From contig JASFIT010000001.1 in the NCBI GenBank assembly GCA_050122535.1, forward strand, positions 1 to 41,019: DNA of 41,019 nt. The letters are read 5' to 3'. The position numbers and the translations under genes are program-made. Every line of letters starts with the position of its first letter. Position 1 is the stretch's first letter. The stretch is from JASFEQ01 sp050122535 (GTDB lineage Bacteria > Desulfobacterota > DSM-4660 > Desulfatiglandales > HGW-15). Under the pieces are notes generated by a model, which saw nothing but the letters and a program-made list of their open reading frames with translations, ran no database searches and was not told where the DNA came from. Positions 1 through 7,957 of this stretch are shown here, piece by piece.

Positions 1-399
1 AAGTTCTTCATTGTATTCATCATCCACTTTCTTCGGACACTTTTCGAAACAGGTGCCGCAAGCGATGCATTTATCCATATCCACGTAGCGGGGATGCTTG
101 AGGATTTCCACATCAAAATTGCCCTCTTCTCCATTGATCCCCACGATCTCCGAAAGGGTCATCAACTCTATGTTAAGATGCCGGCCGACCTCGACCAGTT
201 TGGGAGAGATAATTCACATGGCACAGTCATTGGTGGGGAATGTCTTGTCCAGCTGTGACATCATGCCACCAATGGAGGGAGATCTCTCCACCAGGTAGAC
301 GAAGTATCCTGAATTGGCCAGGTCCAAGGCTGCCTGCATCCCGGCGATGCCTCCACCCACGACCATTACGGAGCCGGATAACATTTGATTATCAACCAT
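1..399 (-). CDS. hdrA: HdrA-like subunit, selenocysteine-containing, 3' part outside the window
   Basis: Flavin/Fe-S subunit of a heterodisulfide reductase-type complex, expected to bind FAD and pass electrons between HdrB/HdrC and other partners. The N-terminus has a dinucleotide-binding motif (VVGGGIAGMQAAL, residues 12-24) and the HdrA signature PTNDCAM. An in-frame TGA at 214-216 follows. Translation continues past it in the same frame with textbook HdrA sequence (IISPKLVEVGRHLNI) and then a 4Fe-4S motif CIACGTCFEKCPKK before the window edge. HdrA families carry Cys or Sec at this place, so TGA is read as selenocysteine (residue 62), supported by a hairpin just downstream. The ATG at 399 has an AAGGAAGAG ribosome site. 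It is last in the operon, 88 bp after hdrB. Identification is firm; the Sec reading is inference from homology plus the hairpin. Confidence 0.9.
181..198 (-). promoter_or_regulatory. Bacterial SECIS-like hairpin for the HdrA UGA
   Basis: On the minus strand, 15 nt after the TGA at 214-216, CTGGTCG (198-192) pairs with CGGCCGG (187-181) around a 4-nt loop AGGU: a 7-bp stem with two G-U pairs. The loop starts 22 nt after the UGA. Bacterial SECIS elements have this size, this spacing and a GGU-type apical loop recognised by SelB. The hairpin is seen; its function is inferred. Confidence 0.75.
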
Positions 400-488
400 T
401 ATTGAATCTCTTCCTTGCTTCTTTAAACGTCAGTTGTCAGTGGTCAGTTGCATTCATCTTCGGCGACGGAACACCCAACGGACGGTGA

Positions 489-1373
489 CTATGTGTTTGC
501 AAAAAAGTCTTCCAAATTCCCCACGGGTAATTGATGCTCCTCAAATCCCAAGGATTCTTTGTCCATACCCATGGACAGCCCCAGGAGCTGTGGGTAGAGA
601 ATTGCGGGAAGAAGACTGTTAGTACCACGCGAGGAATGAATCATCTTCTGCACCGTATCGAACTGGAGCTGACAGTATGTGCAGGCAGTACACAGATAAT
701 CAGCGCCTGACTCCTTTCCTGCCACCAGTTTCTTCTGAGTCAGATCCATGGATAGATCATCGTTGATGCCCCACAGGGGCGCACCACAACATTCCAGCTT
801 CATGGGCCAGTCCACGCTCTTAGCACCCGTGACTTCAACAAGCTGTTCAAAGATGGACGGGGCCACCGGGTCGTCCAATTGAACGATCTCACTTGGCCGC
901 AATGCGTGACAGCCGTATTGGGCGGCGATTCCAATTCCGTTAAAGGGCCTCTTAACCCTTTCTTTTATCGCCTCCATACCCACATCGTGGAACAGGACTG
1001 AAAGGAGATGCTTCACCTCCAGGTCTCCTTTGTAGTGCAGCCCTTCCTTATCCAGCGCCCTGTTGATTTCCTCCCGCCAGTCGCCATCTCCCCTCATCAG
1101 ATGGTCTGCCTTCTTTAGGCTCCCATAGCAACACTTACAGAGGCTAACCACGTCCAGATTTTCTTTTTCAGCGAGCGCCAGATTCCTGGCTGAGGCAAGA
1201 AGAAAAGATCTGAAATCAATGTTTCTTACAGGGTATCCACAGCAATTAAAGGCCTTTATTTCCACCAATCCCACGCCCAATTCACCTAATACGGCCCTGG
1301 CAGAGCTCTCGTATTGGGTAAGACGGGCTGGAATGTTGCAACCGAGAAATAGGGCAAATTTCATGATCTTCAT
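489..1373 (-). CDS. hdrB: HdrB-like heterodisulfide reductase subunit B
   Basis: 294 residues with two CCG domains, the cysteine-rich motifs that hold the catalytic non-cubane 4Fe-4S clusters of HdrB. The N-terminal set is LGCNIP, FNCCGYP and LCKCCYGS. The C-terminal set is YGCHALRP, LECCGAPLWG and CTACTYCQLQF. Length matches the family (about 290-300). The first ATG overlaps the stop of the upstream cytochrome/HdrC gene (ATGA), suggesting translational coupling; an internal ATG at 1364 is also possible. hdrA follows after an 88-bp spacer with degenerate GTCAGT repeats. The likely role is reduction or oxidation of a disulfide or similar thiol partner in an anaerobic electron-transfer complex; the substrate cannot be read from sequence. 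Confidence 0.92.
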   Translation of the reverse strand: MKIMKFALFLGCNIPARLTQYESSARAVLGELGVGLVEIKAFNCCGYPVRNIDFRSFLLASARNLALAEKENLDVVSLCKCCYGSLKKADHLMRGDGDWREEINRALDKEGLHYKGDLEVKHLLSVLFHDVGMEAIKERVKRPFNGIGIAAQYGCHALRPSEIVQLDDPVAPSIFEQLVEVTGAKSVDWPMKLECCGAPLWGINDDLSMDLTQKKLVAGKESGADYLCTACTYCQLQFDTVQKMIHSSRGTNSLLPAILYPQLLGLSMGMDKESLGFEEHQLPVGNLEDFFANT

Positions 1374-3136
1374 CCTAATGCCTGATCGTGGCTCTCTTTT
1401 GCGAGTGCAACCGCTTCATTCTTGAGCTCATAGAGAACATCAGTGATAGTCACCCCCTGCGGACACTGCTCTTGACACTGATAACACGTGAGACAATCCC
1501 ACAACATCCTTGAGCCAAGGGCAAAGTTCTTCAACCCCAAGCCACAGGAGTGCATGATCTGGTGAGGAAGAAGCCCCAAAACCTTTTCCGGGTTTTCATA
1601 ATTTGCTACAACCGGGCATACGGTGGTGCACGTCTCGCAGCCAAAACAGACGGAGAATGTCTTTGCCTGGGTCGAAAGATTCAGGCCATTTCTGAAAACT
1701 TTGTCTGTAGGGGTTAACGGGAGGACCTCATCCTCCTTCATGCTGAAATCACATACAGCCTCAATCGCCTCTCTAGCCAGATTTAAGGCTTGGCCGTATT
1801 CCGCCCCAGTGACATCGGCTTTCATGAGCCCACGGTAGAAAGAGAGAGGGCTCAGGGAGAGCAACTCCGGGTACCCCTTTTGAAGCAGAGACTCCCTCAC
1901 ATTGAACCAGAGATCCTGTAGGTTAATCCCCACAGGACAGAGTACTGTGCAACGTTTGCAGTTGGTACAGAGATAAACCCCTTCCAGGATGTGTCTGAGT
2001 TCCCCCTCACTGAGTGCCTTGCCCGCAGCAAGGGCTTTTACTGAAATGAGCTTTTCTGATGGCAGGATGTTGAGATTGGGCATGGTTTCAAAAAACACGC
2101 CTGCCGAGCAATTCAGGGTACATGTGCAGCAGTGGGTGCAGGCATCCAATTCCATGACCTGCCTGGTGGCAATATTGGCAGGATCAGATCCAGATTTGTC
2201 CATCACCGAATTGGCCAAAAGGCTCAGAGGACTCGCTAAAATGTGAAACATCTTGCTAAAGGGAAGATAGGCAAGACCTAACCAGCATGCCAAGAAATGG
2301 ATATACCAGAGTATGATGGGTATCTTGGCCCGATCCAAGGCCAGAGCAACAGGCGTGATGATCTTTGCCGTACCGTAACCCAAGAAGGCCCATTGGGGTC
2401 TGGAGTGGCAGGCCGCACAACTCGTTTCGTGGGCCTCCTTGCCCAGTTCAAGGGTCTCTGCATCAAAGGGCCCCTTAACCTCTGGTGAAACCACGCCAAA
2501 TTTCTCTACCCAGTAAGCTTCCAGGGCCTTAAGCCACTGCTCGCTGTCATCGTCCGCATAATCCTCAACCATCTCCTGGTATCGGGCATGGGATACGATC
2601 TTTGCGCCTTCAAGGAGGAACCCCGAGATCATAATGACAGCCAGGATAATGAGGGCGTAACGGTCCATGAAATTGGTTGAAAGCCGCGGTACCTTTAAAA
2701 TATGACGCCTGTAGACGGCTATGGCTATTCCCACGATTACCAAGGCCCCAAATAGATCCCTCAAAAAGAGGAATGGATTGATTGTGGCAGAATAATCTGG
2801 GAATAATGGGGATGTTATGAACTTATCCAGCGCGTGCATCAGGAGGAGCAGCATGAAACCACCATATAGAAAGATATGCATGAGCCACCTGAGAAAGTCT
2901 TCCTGCAACACCTTCCGCTGCAAGAGCACATCGAGAAGAAAAACCCTGAGCAGGGTCAGAAGCTTTGCACTAAAAAAGGTCAGTACGACCCCTTTAACGG
3001 CCCCAGAAACCCTTGCTGAAGTGGAGATTTCCTTGGCTTCCACACCAAGGGTATATCTGAACCAGGTGGATACCTTATAGCCGAGACCGAGCAGAAAAAC
3101 GGCTAAGGCGATATATAATGAGATTGTGAAAAACAT
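1370..3136 (-). CDS. Membrane cytochrome b / c-heme / HdrC fusion protein
   Basis: 588 residues. Five hydrophobic segments (about 3-20, 60-72 with 82-102, 122-142, 158-175, 272-292) resemble NarI/DsrM-type diheme cytochrome b. A single c-type heme motif CAACH (240-244) sits in the loop between segments 4 and 5. The second half has four 4Fe-4S motifs: CTHCCTCTLNC (333-343), CTNCKRCTVLC (391-401), CFGCETCTTVC (498-508) and CLTCYQCQEQC (549-559). The last pair forms an HdrC-like dicluster domain. This resembles QmoC (HdrC plus HdrE) with an extra dicluster module and a heme c. It probably connects the soluble HdrAB subunits to the quinone pool or a periplasmic donor. It lies 7 bp after the CCG protein and overlaps hdrB. 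Confidence 0.85.
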   Translation of the reverse strand: MFFTISLYIALAVFLLGLGYKVSTWFRYTLGVEAKEISTSARVSGAVKGVVLTFFSAKLLTLLRVFLLDVLLQRKVLQEDFLRWLMHIFLYGGFMLLLLMHALDKFITSPLFPDYSATINPFLFLRDLFGALVIVGIAIAVYRRHILKVPRLSTNFMDRYALIILAVIMISGFLLEGAKIVSHARYQEMVEDYADDDSEQWLKALEAYWVEKFGVVSPEVKGPFDAETLELGKEAHETSCAACHSRPQWAFLGYGTAKIITPVALALDRAKIPIILWYIHFLACWLGLAYLPFSKMFHILASPLSLLANSVMDKSGSDPANIATRQVMELDACTHCCTCTLNCSAGVFFETMPNLNILPSEKLISVKALAAGKALSEGELRHILEGVYLCTNCKRCTVLCPVGINLQDLWFNVRESLLQKGYPELLSLSPLSFYRGLMKADVTGAEYGQALNLAREAIEAVCDFSMKEDEVLPLTPTDKVFRNGLNLSTQAKTFSVCFGCETCTTVCPVVANYENPEKVLGLLPHQIMHSCGLGLKNFALGSRMLWDCLTCYQCQEQCPQGVTITDVLYELKNEAVALAKESHDQALG

Positions 3137-3143
3137 GGATCTA

Positions 3144-4277
3144 TTACTCCGGACTCCTTTCCCCTTCTAACTGGTCCAATAGATATGCATACAGGTCTAC
3201 AATATTGAGATCCACATCCGTATTGGACTGGGCGCAAGTCAGGTGGATCTGGCACTTTGGACAGGCGGTGATGAGGGCTTCTGCACCGGTTTGTATGGCC
3301 TCATCGAGTCGTTCCATTTGCATGGTTTTGGAACAGCCGGAGCACTCCATCCAGGCCGTTGTCCCGCAGCAGAGGGAATTTTCCCGGCTTCGCTCCATTT
3401 CCACCAGATTGGTCTCTGGAATGAGTTTTAAGATCTCCCTGGGTGGTTCGTATATGCCCGCCCAGCGACCCAAACGGCAGGGATCCTGGAAGGTGAGCGT
3501 TCCATTGGGAGAAGGTCGAAAGGATAATCCTGATTCTGGTAGCTCCCTGGCAAGGAACTCTGTCATATGTAGGACCTCAAAGGGCAATTGCCCAAAGGTT
3601 TTGGGATAATGCTCTTTGAAGGTGAAGTACCCTTCTGGGCATGTGAAAAGCACGGTCTTGGCCCGGCTGGCATTGATGACTTCCAGATTCAACTGTCCAA
3701 GTTTGCGAAAAGTGGACTCATCCCCGCTCCAGAGTGCGTCATGTCCACAACAACGCTCATCTTTACTAATGACGGGCTCCACGCCCATCTTATTTAAAAG
3801 GGCAAGGACGCTTCGCGCCGTTTCGGTGGGCGTCAAGCTCAGGTACTCGAAGACCACATCAAAATAGGGAAGGCACCCCACAAAATAAAAATACTCCCCC
3901 TTCTCCTTGAAGGCCCCGGCTCCCTCTGCCCATGCAGTTCGCTGTTGTTGGATGTCCATGGTTTGCAGGCTGGCGATGGCCTGGAGCATGCCATGGTGGC
4001 TTTCCTGGGGTAAGTTCCCAGCCTTGCGCGCCTTCTCCCGCATGGTACGGGTGAACTCGGGGAAATCAATTTCCACGGGACATCGTACACTGCAACGGGC
4101 ACAACTAAGGCACGCCCATAAATCTTGACTTTTGAGCAGGTCCTCATTCGGGTCCATCATGACCCTTTTGAGCATCTGCCTGGGAGAGAAACCTGGCAGC
4201 GTCCGGGCCACAGGACAACTCCCAGTACATACGCCGCATTCCATGCAGTAGTCGATCTGTCTCTGGGTGATTTCCAT
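3144..4277 (-). CDS. HdrD/GlpC-like Fe-S oxidoreductase (dicluster ferredoxin plus CCG domains)
   Basis: About 377 residues from the ATG at 4277; a TTG at 4292 gives five more residues but has no clear ribosome site nearby. The N-terminus carries two 4Fe-4S motifs, CMECGVCTGSCP and CLSCARCSVRCP. Two CCG-type domains follow: VGCLPYF, RCCGHDALW and CPEGYF, then DPCRLGRW, LCCGTTAW and CPKCQIH. This is the layout of HdrD, GlpC and the Fe-S half of membrane EtfAB:menaquinone oxidoreductases. It is the first gene of the minus-strand operon. With etfBA and an acyl-CoA dehydrogenase in the same window, a role in passing acyl-CoA electrons to quinone is possible but unproven. Confidence 0.85.
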   Translation of the reverse strand: MEITQRQIDYCMECGVCTGSCPVARTLPGFSPRQMLKRVMMDPNEDLLKSQDLWACLSCARCSVRCPVEIDFPEFTRTMREKARKAGNLPQESHHGMLQAIASLQTMDIQQQRTAWAEGAGAFKEKGEYFYFVGCLPYFDVVFEYLSLTPTETARSVLALLNKMGVEPVISKDERCCGHDALWSGDESTFRKLGQLNLEVINASRAKTVLFTCPEGYFTFKEHYPKTFGQLPFEVLHMTEFLARELPESGLSFRPSPNGTLTFQDPCRLGRWAGIYEPPREILKLIPETNLVEMERSRENSLCCGTTAWMECSGCSKTMQMERLDEAIQTGAEALITACPKCQIHLTCAQSNTDVDLNIVDLYAYLLDQLEGERSPE

Positions 4278-4448
4278 TATCTGTTCCGTCAAGGTTATAT
4301 CGCCCTGCCCGCAAGTTCAGAACCCGGGTGGAGGGTTCCCGCGTCAGGGGTCTTTACTCGCTCGTCTAATGCTTCCGAGAATTTGCCCTGATTGATTTTG
4401 ATGGCCTTTTTTAGAAGCGTTGTGGGACAGGCGTGAGGATATGATATA

Positions 4449-4471
4449 ATTCCTAGTTACTAACTAGGAAT
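4449..4471. promoter_or_regulatory. 23-bp perfect palindrome, probable operator
   Basis: Eleven-base arms ATTCCTAGTTA and TAACTAGGAAT around a single central C. It lies 178 bp upstream of the hdr operon start, between the divergent hdr and vor operons. A TTGACA box facing the hdr operon lies at 4490-4495, so a dimeric repressor here would overlap the expected -10 region. There is no T-run on either side, so it is not a terminator. Binding protein unknown; TetR, GntR and MarR types use sites like this. Confidence 0.7.
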
Positions 4472-4508
4472 AACCAAAGGGGCCGATCCTGTCAAGCGAA
4501 AAAGCCAT

Positions 4509-4537
4509 TTGACACGTGAGAGCCCACAGAATAGGAT
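4509..4537 (+). promoter_or_regulatory. Possible distal sigma-70-type promoter toward the vor operon
   Basis: TTGACA at 4509-4514, 17-bp spacer, TAGGAT at 4532-4537. It is about 340 bp before the first vor gene. A closer and better promoter exists at 4736, so this one is secondary. Confidence 0.4.
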
Positions 4538-4735
4538 CAAGATCTTCAACCCGTAAAATCGCCTGTTTTCATCTGTTCAATCGCTTCTTCTACCCCACCC
4601 CACGATTGGATGCAAGAGCGGATCATCAAAAAAATTTTGCACTTGGACAAAAAAGCGGGCCGAGTATAACAGAAAAACTCAGTTTTATTCAAAAATTTTT
4701 TTTGTTGAGAATTTCAGGCTCATTTCCAAAATTGA

Positions 4736-4764
4736 TTGACAAACCCTGGAGATGGAAATATAAG
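4736..4764 (+). promoter_or_regulatory. Sigma-70-type promoter for the vor operon
   Basis: TTGACA at 4736-4741, exactly 17 bp, then TATAAG at 4759-4764: near-consensus. The predicted start is about 4771, giving a leader of roughly 115 nt before the ATG at 4886. The rest of the 4293-4876 spacer holds only the palindrome and the other promoter elements listed; no gene is supported there. Confidence 0.7.
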
Positions 4765-4885
4765 AAGGACTTCTGTTTTTTGCCCTTCCATATCATTTTG
4801 CTAACCATCTAGGCACCCGTTAACTATCTCACATTGAAGAGAATATTATCGGGCTACAGATCATCAAAAGCGAGCGGTGAGGTTT

Positions 4886-5128
4886 ATGGCTAAGAAACCA
4901 AAACGAGGAAAGATAATAATTGATAGGGAACGTTGTAAAGGGTGCGCCCTTTGCATGCCTGTCTGCCCCCAAAATGTGATCATTACGTCAAGCAAATTGA
5001 ATCAAAAGGGGTATTCTCCGGCCGAGTTCAAAGAAAATTTAGCTGAAGGCGAAAAAGGCTGCACCGGATGCGCTATGTGCGCTACGGTTTGTCCTGAAGT
5101 CGCTATCGAGGTGTACCGTGCCAAGTGA
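4886..5128 (+). CDS. vorD: 2-oxoacid:ferredoxin oxidoreductase, delta (ferredoxin) subunit
   Basis: 80 residues from the ATG at 4886; a GTG at 4877 is in frame but lies inside the likely ribosome site GGTGAGG. Two 4Fe-4S motifs, CKGCALCMPVCP and CTGCAMCATVCP, are typical of the PorD/KorD/VorD subunit. It opens a tight four-gene operon in the order delta, alpha, beta, gamma, and its end overlaps the next gene by 11 nt. The subunit passes electrons from the thiamine pyrophosphate site to external ferredoxin. Confidence 0.9.
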   Translation: MAKKPKRGKIIIDRERCKGCALCMPVCPQNVIITSSKLNQKGYSPAEFKENLAEGEKGCTGCAMCATVCPEVAIEVYRAK

Positions 5129-6212
5129 AAAAATGTTAATGCCAGGTTCTCATGTTGTCGGTGAGGCGGCGGTGCGCGCCGGCTGCAGATACTATTTTGG
5201 ATATCCCATCACACCCCAGAATGAGCTTCCAGAGTATCTCTCTGCACGCCTAGTCCAGTTGGGCGGCACTTTCATTCAAGCGGAAAGTGAGGTTGCCTCC
5301 ATCAACATGGTTTTGGGCGCTTCGGTTGCAGGGGGCCGGGCCATGACCTCGTCTTCGTCGCCCGGTGTCGCCCTAAAACAAGAGGGCATCTCATACATGG
5401 CTGGCCAAGAACTGCCGGCGGTCATTGTGAACATGATGCGCGGCGGGCCCGGGCTAGGCAATATCGCCCCTTCGGCCGCGGACTATTTCCAAGCCACCCG
5501 GGGTGGTGGGCATGGAGACTACCGCACGCCAGTGCTGGCTCCGGCTGGGTGCCAGGAACTGGCAGAATTGACTTTCGTGGCCTTTGATCTGGCCGATGCT
5601 TACCGCACCCCTGTCATGCTTCTGGGGGATGGCCTGATGGGGCAGGTCATGGAGCCCGTTGTTTTCCCTGACTTTATTGACCTCAAAGATTTGCCGGAAA
5701 AAGACTGGATTCTGGATGGGTGTAAAGGTCGTGAGGCCAGAGCCATCTTTTCCATGCTCCTGGGTCAGAAAGGCGAACTCTATTACCATAACCTATATCT
5801 TCAGGAAAAATATGCCCAGATAACGGCCAAGGAACAACGCTGGGAAGCCAAGCACACGGAAGATGCTGACATTATCGTGGTGGCCTATGGCACAGCGGCA
5901 CGGATCGCTGAAAGTGCGATTGAAGAGCTGCGTGAAGAGGGTATGGCTGCTGGCCTTTTCCGCCCGATTACGCTCTGGCCCTACCCGAAGGCGACCTTAC
6001 GCGATCTGGCCAGGGACGGCCGCAAGGTAGCCGTGTTCGAGTTGAGTTTGGGGCAAATGGTAGAAGATGTGGTTCTTTCTGTTGGCGAGCGAGCTGAAAT
6101 TTTCTTTTACGGCATTCCTGGCGGGCTTATTCCCACCCCCGCGGAAGTGGCTGACTTTCTGCGCTCAGTCGCGAAAGGCGACGAAAAGGTGGGCAGGAGG
6201 ATCGAAGTATGA
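5118..6212 (+). CDS. vorB: 2-oxoacid:ferredoxin oxidoreductase, alpha subunit (VorB type)
   Basis: 364 residues. Starts at GTG 5118 after GAGG, overlapping vorD; ATGs at 5133 and 5139 are alternatives. The N-terminus shows the pyrimidine-binding domain of the family (GCRYYFGYPITPQNELPEYL), then SSSSPGVALKQEGISYM and the loop MMRGGPGLGNIAPSAADY. Length and sequence fit the 3-methyl-2-oxobutanoate/2-oxoglutarate branch rather than pyruvate oxidoreductase. It decarboxylates a 2-oxoacid to an acyl-CoA with reduction of ferredoxin. The exact substrate (branched-chain oxoacid or 2-oxoglutarate) cannot be settled here. Confidence 0.9.
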   Translation: MPSEKMLMPGSHVVGEAAVRAGCRYYFGYPITPQNELPEYLSARLVQLGGTFIQAESEVASINMVLGASVAGGRAMTSSSSPGVALKQEGISYMAGQELPAVIVNMMRGGPGLGNIAPSAADYFQATRGGGHGDYRTPVLAPAGCQELAELTFVAFDLADAYRTPVMLLGDGLMGQVMEPVVFPDFIDLKDLPEKDWILDGCKGREARAIFSMLLGQKGELYYHNLYLQEKYAQITAKEQRWEAKHTEDADIIVVAYGTAARIAESAIEELREEGMAAGLFRPITLWPYPKATLRDLARDGRKVAVFELSLGQMVEDVVLSVGERAEIFFYGIPGGLIPTPAEVADFLRSVAKGDEKVGRRIEV

Positions 6213-6982
6213 ACGCTGAAGTGGCTTACAAGAAGGTCTTTGGCCGACCCGAGTCTCTAAAGCCGAACCCGACCCATTATTGTCCCGGCTGTGGCCATTC
6301 CATCGCCCACCGGCTGGTGGCCGAATGCCTGGATGAAATGGGTTTGCGCGAGAAGACGATCGGCGTACCGCCGGTGGGTTGTGCCGTTCTGGCTTATAAT
6401 TACTTTAATTTTGATATGGTGGAGGCGCCCCACGGGCGGGCTTTGGCTGTGGCCACCGGCGTCAAGCGGGTGCGTCCCGACAATTTTGTCTTATCATACC
6501 AAGGCGACGGAGACCTGGCAGCCATCGGTACAGCCGAGACCATCCATGCAGCGAACCGGGGCGAGAGAATCACCACTATTTTCATTAACAACGCCATTTA
6601 CGGCATGACAGGTGGCCAGATGGCGCCCACCACGCTTTTGGGTCAACATGCGACGACTGCCCCTGGGGGACGAGATGCCAGGCTTCATGGCCGTCCCATT
6701 GATATTTCCACGATGATAGCCCATTGCGAGGGTGTGGTTTATGTGGAGCGCTGCTCTTTGACGTCAGTCAAGTACATTCGCCGGGCCAAGAAGGCCATCA
6801 AAAAGGCTTACCAGTGCCAGCTTGACGACCTGGGTTTTTCTCTGGTGGAGCTTCTCTCTCCCTGCCCAACAAACTGGAAGCTGTCGGTAGAGGATTCCTG
6901 GAACTGGATCAACGATGTAATGGTCAAAACCTACCCTTTAGGCGTCATTAAAGACACCACCGGATACGAGGACAAAAAATGA
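6209..6982 (+). CDS. vorA: 2-oxoacid:ferredoxin oxidoreductase, beta (TPP-binding) subunit
   Basis: 257 residues with the TPP subunit landmarks: CPGCGHSIAHRL at the N-terminus, PPVGCAV, the TPP/Mg motif GDGDLAAIG and NNAIYGMTGGQMAPTT. It overlaps the alpha gene by 4 nt (ATGA) after an AGGAGG ribosome site, so the subunits are translationally coupled. It forms the catalytic centre together with VorB. Gene symbol follows the VorABCD convention; KorB is the equivalent name if the substrate is 2-oxoglutarate. Confidence 0.9.
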   Translation: MNAEVAYKKVFGRPESLKPNPTHYCPGCGHSIAHRLVAECLDEMGLREKTIGVPPVGCAVLAYNYFNFDMVEAPHGRALAVATGVKRVRPDNFVLSYQGDGDLAAIGTAETIHAANRGERITTIFINNAIYGMTGGQMAPTTLLGQHATTAPGGRDARLHGRPIDISTMIAHCEGVVYVERCSLTSVKYIRRAKKAIKKAYQCQLDDLGFSLVELLSPCPTNWKLSVEDSWNWINDVMVKTYPLGVIKDTTGYEDKK

Positions 6983-7521
6983 TCACCCGAACAATTTTCT
7001 CTGGCTTTGGTGGCCAGGGTGTTCTCTTGATGGGCTATGTCCTGAGCCATGGAGCGATGGCCAAGGGACTCAACGTCACTTACTTTCCCTCCTATGGGGC
7101 CGAGATGCGAGGCGGCACAGCCAACTGCACGGTCACATTGTCCGACAAAAAGGTCGCCTCACCGGTGGCCTCGAATCCGGACGTCCTGGTCGCCATGAAC
7201 TTCCCGTCCCTTGAGAAATTCCTGCCCACCGTGGTCGAACAGGGCCTTGTGTTTCTAAACGCTTCGCTTGTAGAGGAACCCCCTTCCCGCTCGGACGTGG
7301 AGTGGGTCCAGGAGCCCACACTCGAACTGGCCCAAGAGGTGGGTTCGGAGCGCACGGCGAACATGGTTATGATCGGCGTGGTTTGCGCCAAGGCCGAGCT
7401 GCTGACTCTGGAGGAGACCATCACAGGGATGCGAGCAGCCCTCAAGGGTAGAGAAAAGCTCTTCAAAATCAATGAGCAAGGCATAGAACGCGGGTTCACC
7501 TTCGCAGCCAAGGGTAAGTGA
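6979..7521 (+). CDS. vorC: 2-oxoacid:ferredoxin oxidoreductase, gamma subunit
   Basis: 180 residues, the usual length of the gamma subunit. The family signature FSGFGGQGVLLMGYVLSHGA is at residues 8-27, followed by YFPSYGAEMRGGTANCTV. It overlaps vorA by 4 nt and closes the operon. The gamma subunit takes part in CoA binding at the active site. A palindromic repeat begins about 55 bp downstream; no T-rich intrinsic terminator was seen immediately after the stop. Confidence 0.9.
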   Translation: MITRTIFSGFGGQGVLLMGYVLSHGAMAKGLNVTYFPSYGAEMRGGTANCTVTLSDKKVASPVASNPDVLVAMNFPSLEKFLPTVVEQGLVFLNASLVEEPPSRSDVEWVQEPTLELAQEVGSERTANMVMIGVVCAKAELLTLEETITGMRAALKGREKLFKINEQGIERGFTFAAKGK

Positions 7522-7577
7522 AGCTTCCCGCGCTTCCCCTCCCTCAAGCCTTACCGTCAGAAACTTTGTCGCATTTC

Positions 7578-7767
7578 GTCATCCCGGCCAAATCGCGCGT
7601 AGCGGGATGCTCGCCCTGTTGAATCTCGCCTTTAGCGAGTGCGCAAAGCGCAATTCAACAGGGCGAGCCGGGATCCAGAATAATTTGGTTTTCCGATAGC
7701 TTACTGGATTCCGGGTCTCGCACTACCTTGATCAGCTCGCCCGGAATGACAGTTTGTTGAATTGCGA
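7578..7767. repeat. Nested palindromic dispersed repeat, long copy
   Basis: Ends are inverted: GTCATCCCGG (from 7578) against CCGGAATGAC (7741-7750). Inside lies a 16-bp perfect inverted repeat (7609-7624 with 7653-7668) and a further pair, CCGGGATCCAG against CTGGATTCCGG. A short copy without the internal insert is at 29895. Both copies end in a shared tail TTTGTTGAATTGCGA. Together with the listed start-site signals this fills the 7522-7957 spacer; no gene was seen in it. Confidence 0.8.
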
Positions 7768-7957
7768 CCCAGCCGCTTCATCTCCGCCTCGCCGCTATAG
7801 ACCATCCGCTCATAGCATATCAAACCGTCGCGTGGGGCAGACCACAGTGTCTGCAAAGAGGGCTTGATCATACCGCCCGGTTGAATCTTCTTAAAACTTG
7901 AATATTGAGGCGCTCCTATTCTATAGTGCCCCCAGCATTAGACGGGAGTACAGATGT

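Noticed and set aside
214..399. HdrA ending at the TGA as a 61-aa truncated gene or pseudogene
   Set aside because: Homology continues in the same frame past the TGA at the known Cys/Sec position, and a SECIS-like hairpin follows.
4516..4812. Plus-strand 98-aa ORF in the hdr/vor intergenic region
   Set aside because: It overlaps the predicted promoter elements, has no ribosome site, and the sequence is not protein-like (long Phe/Lys runs from A/T tracts).
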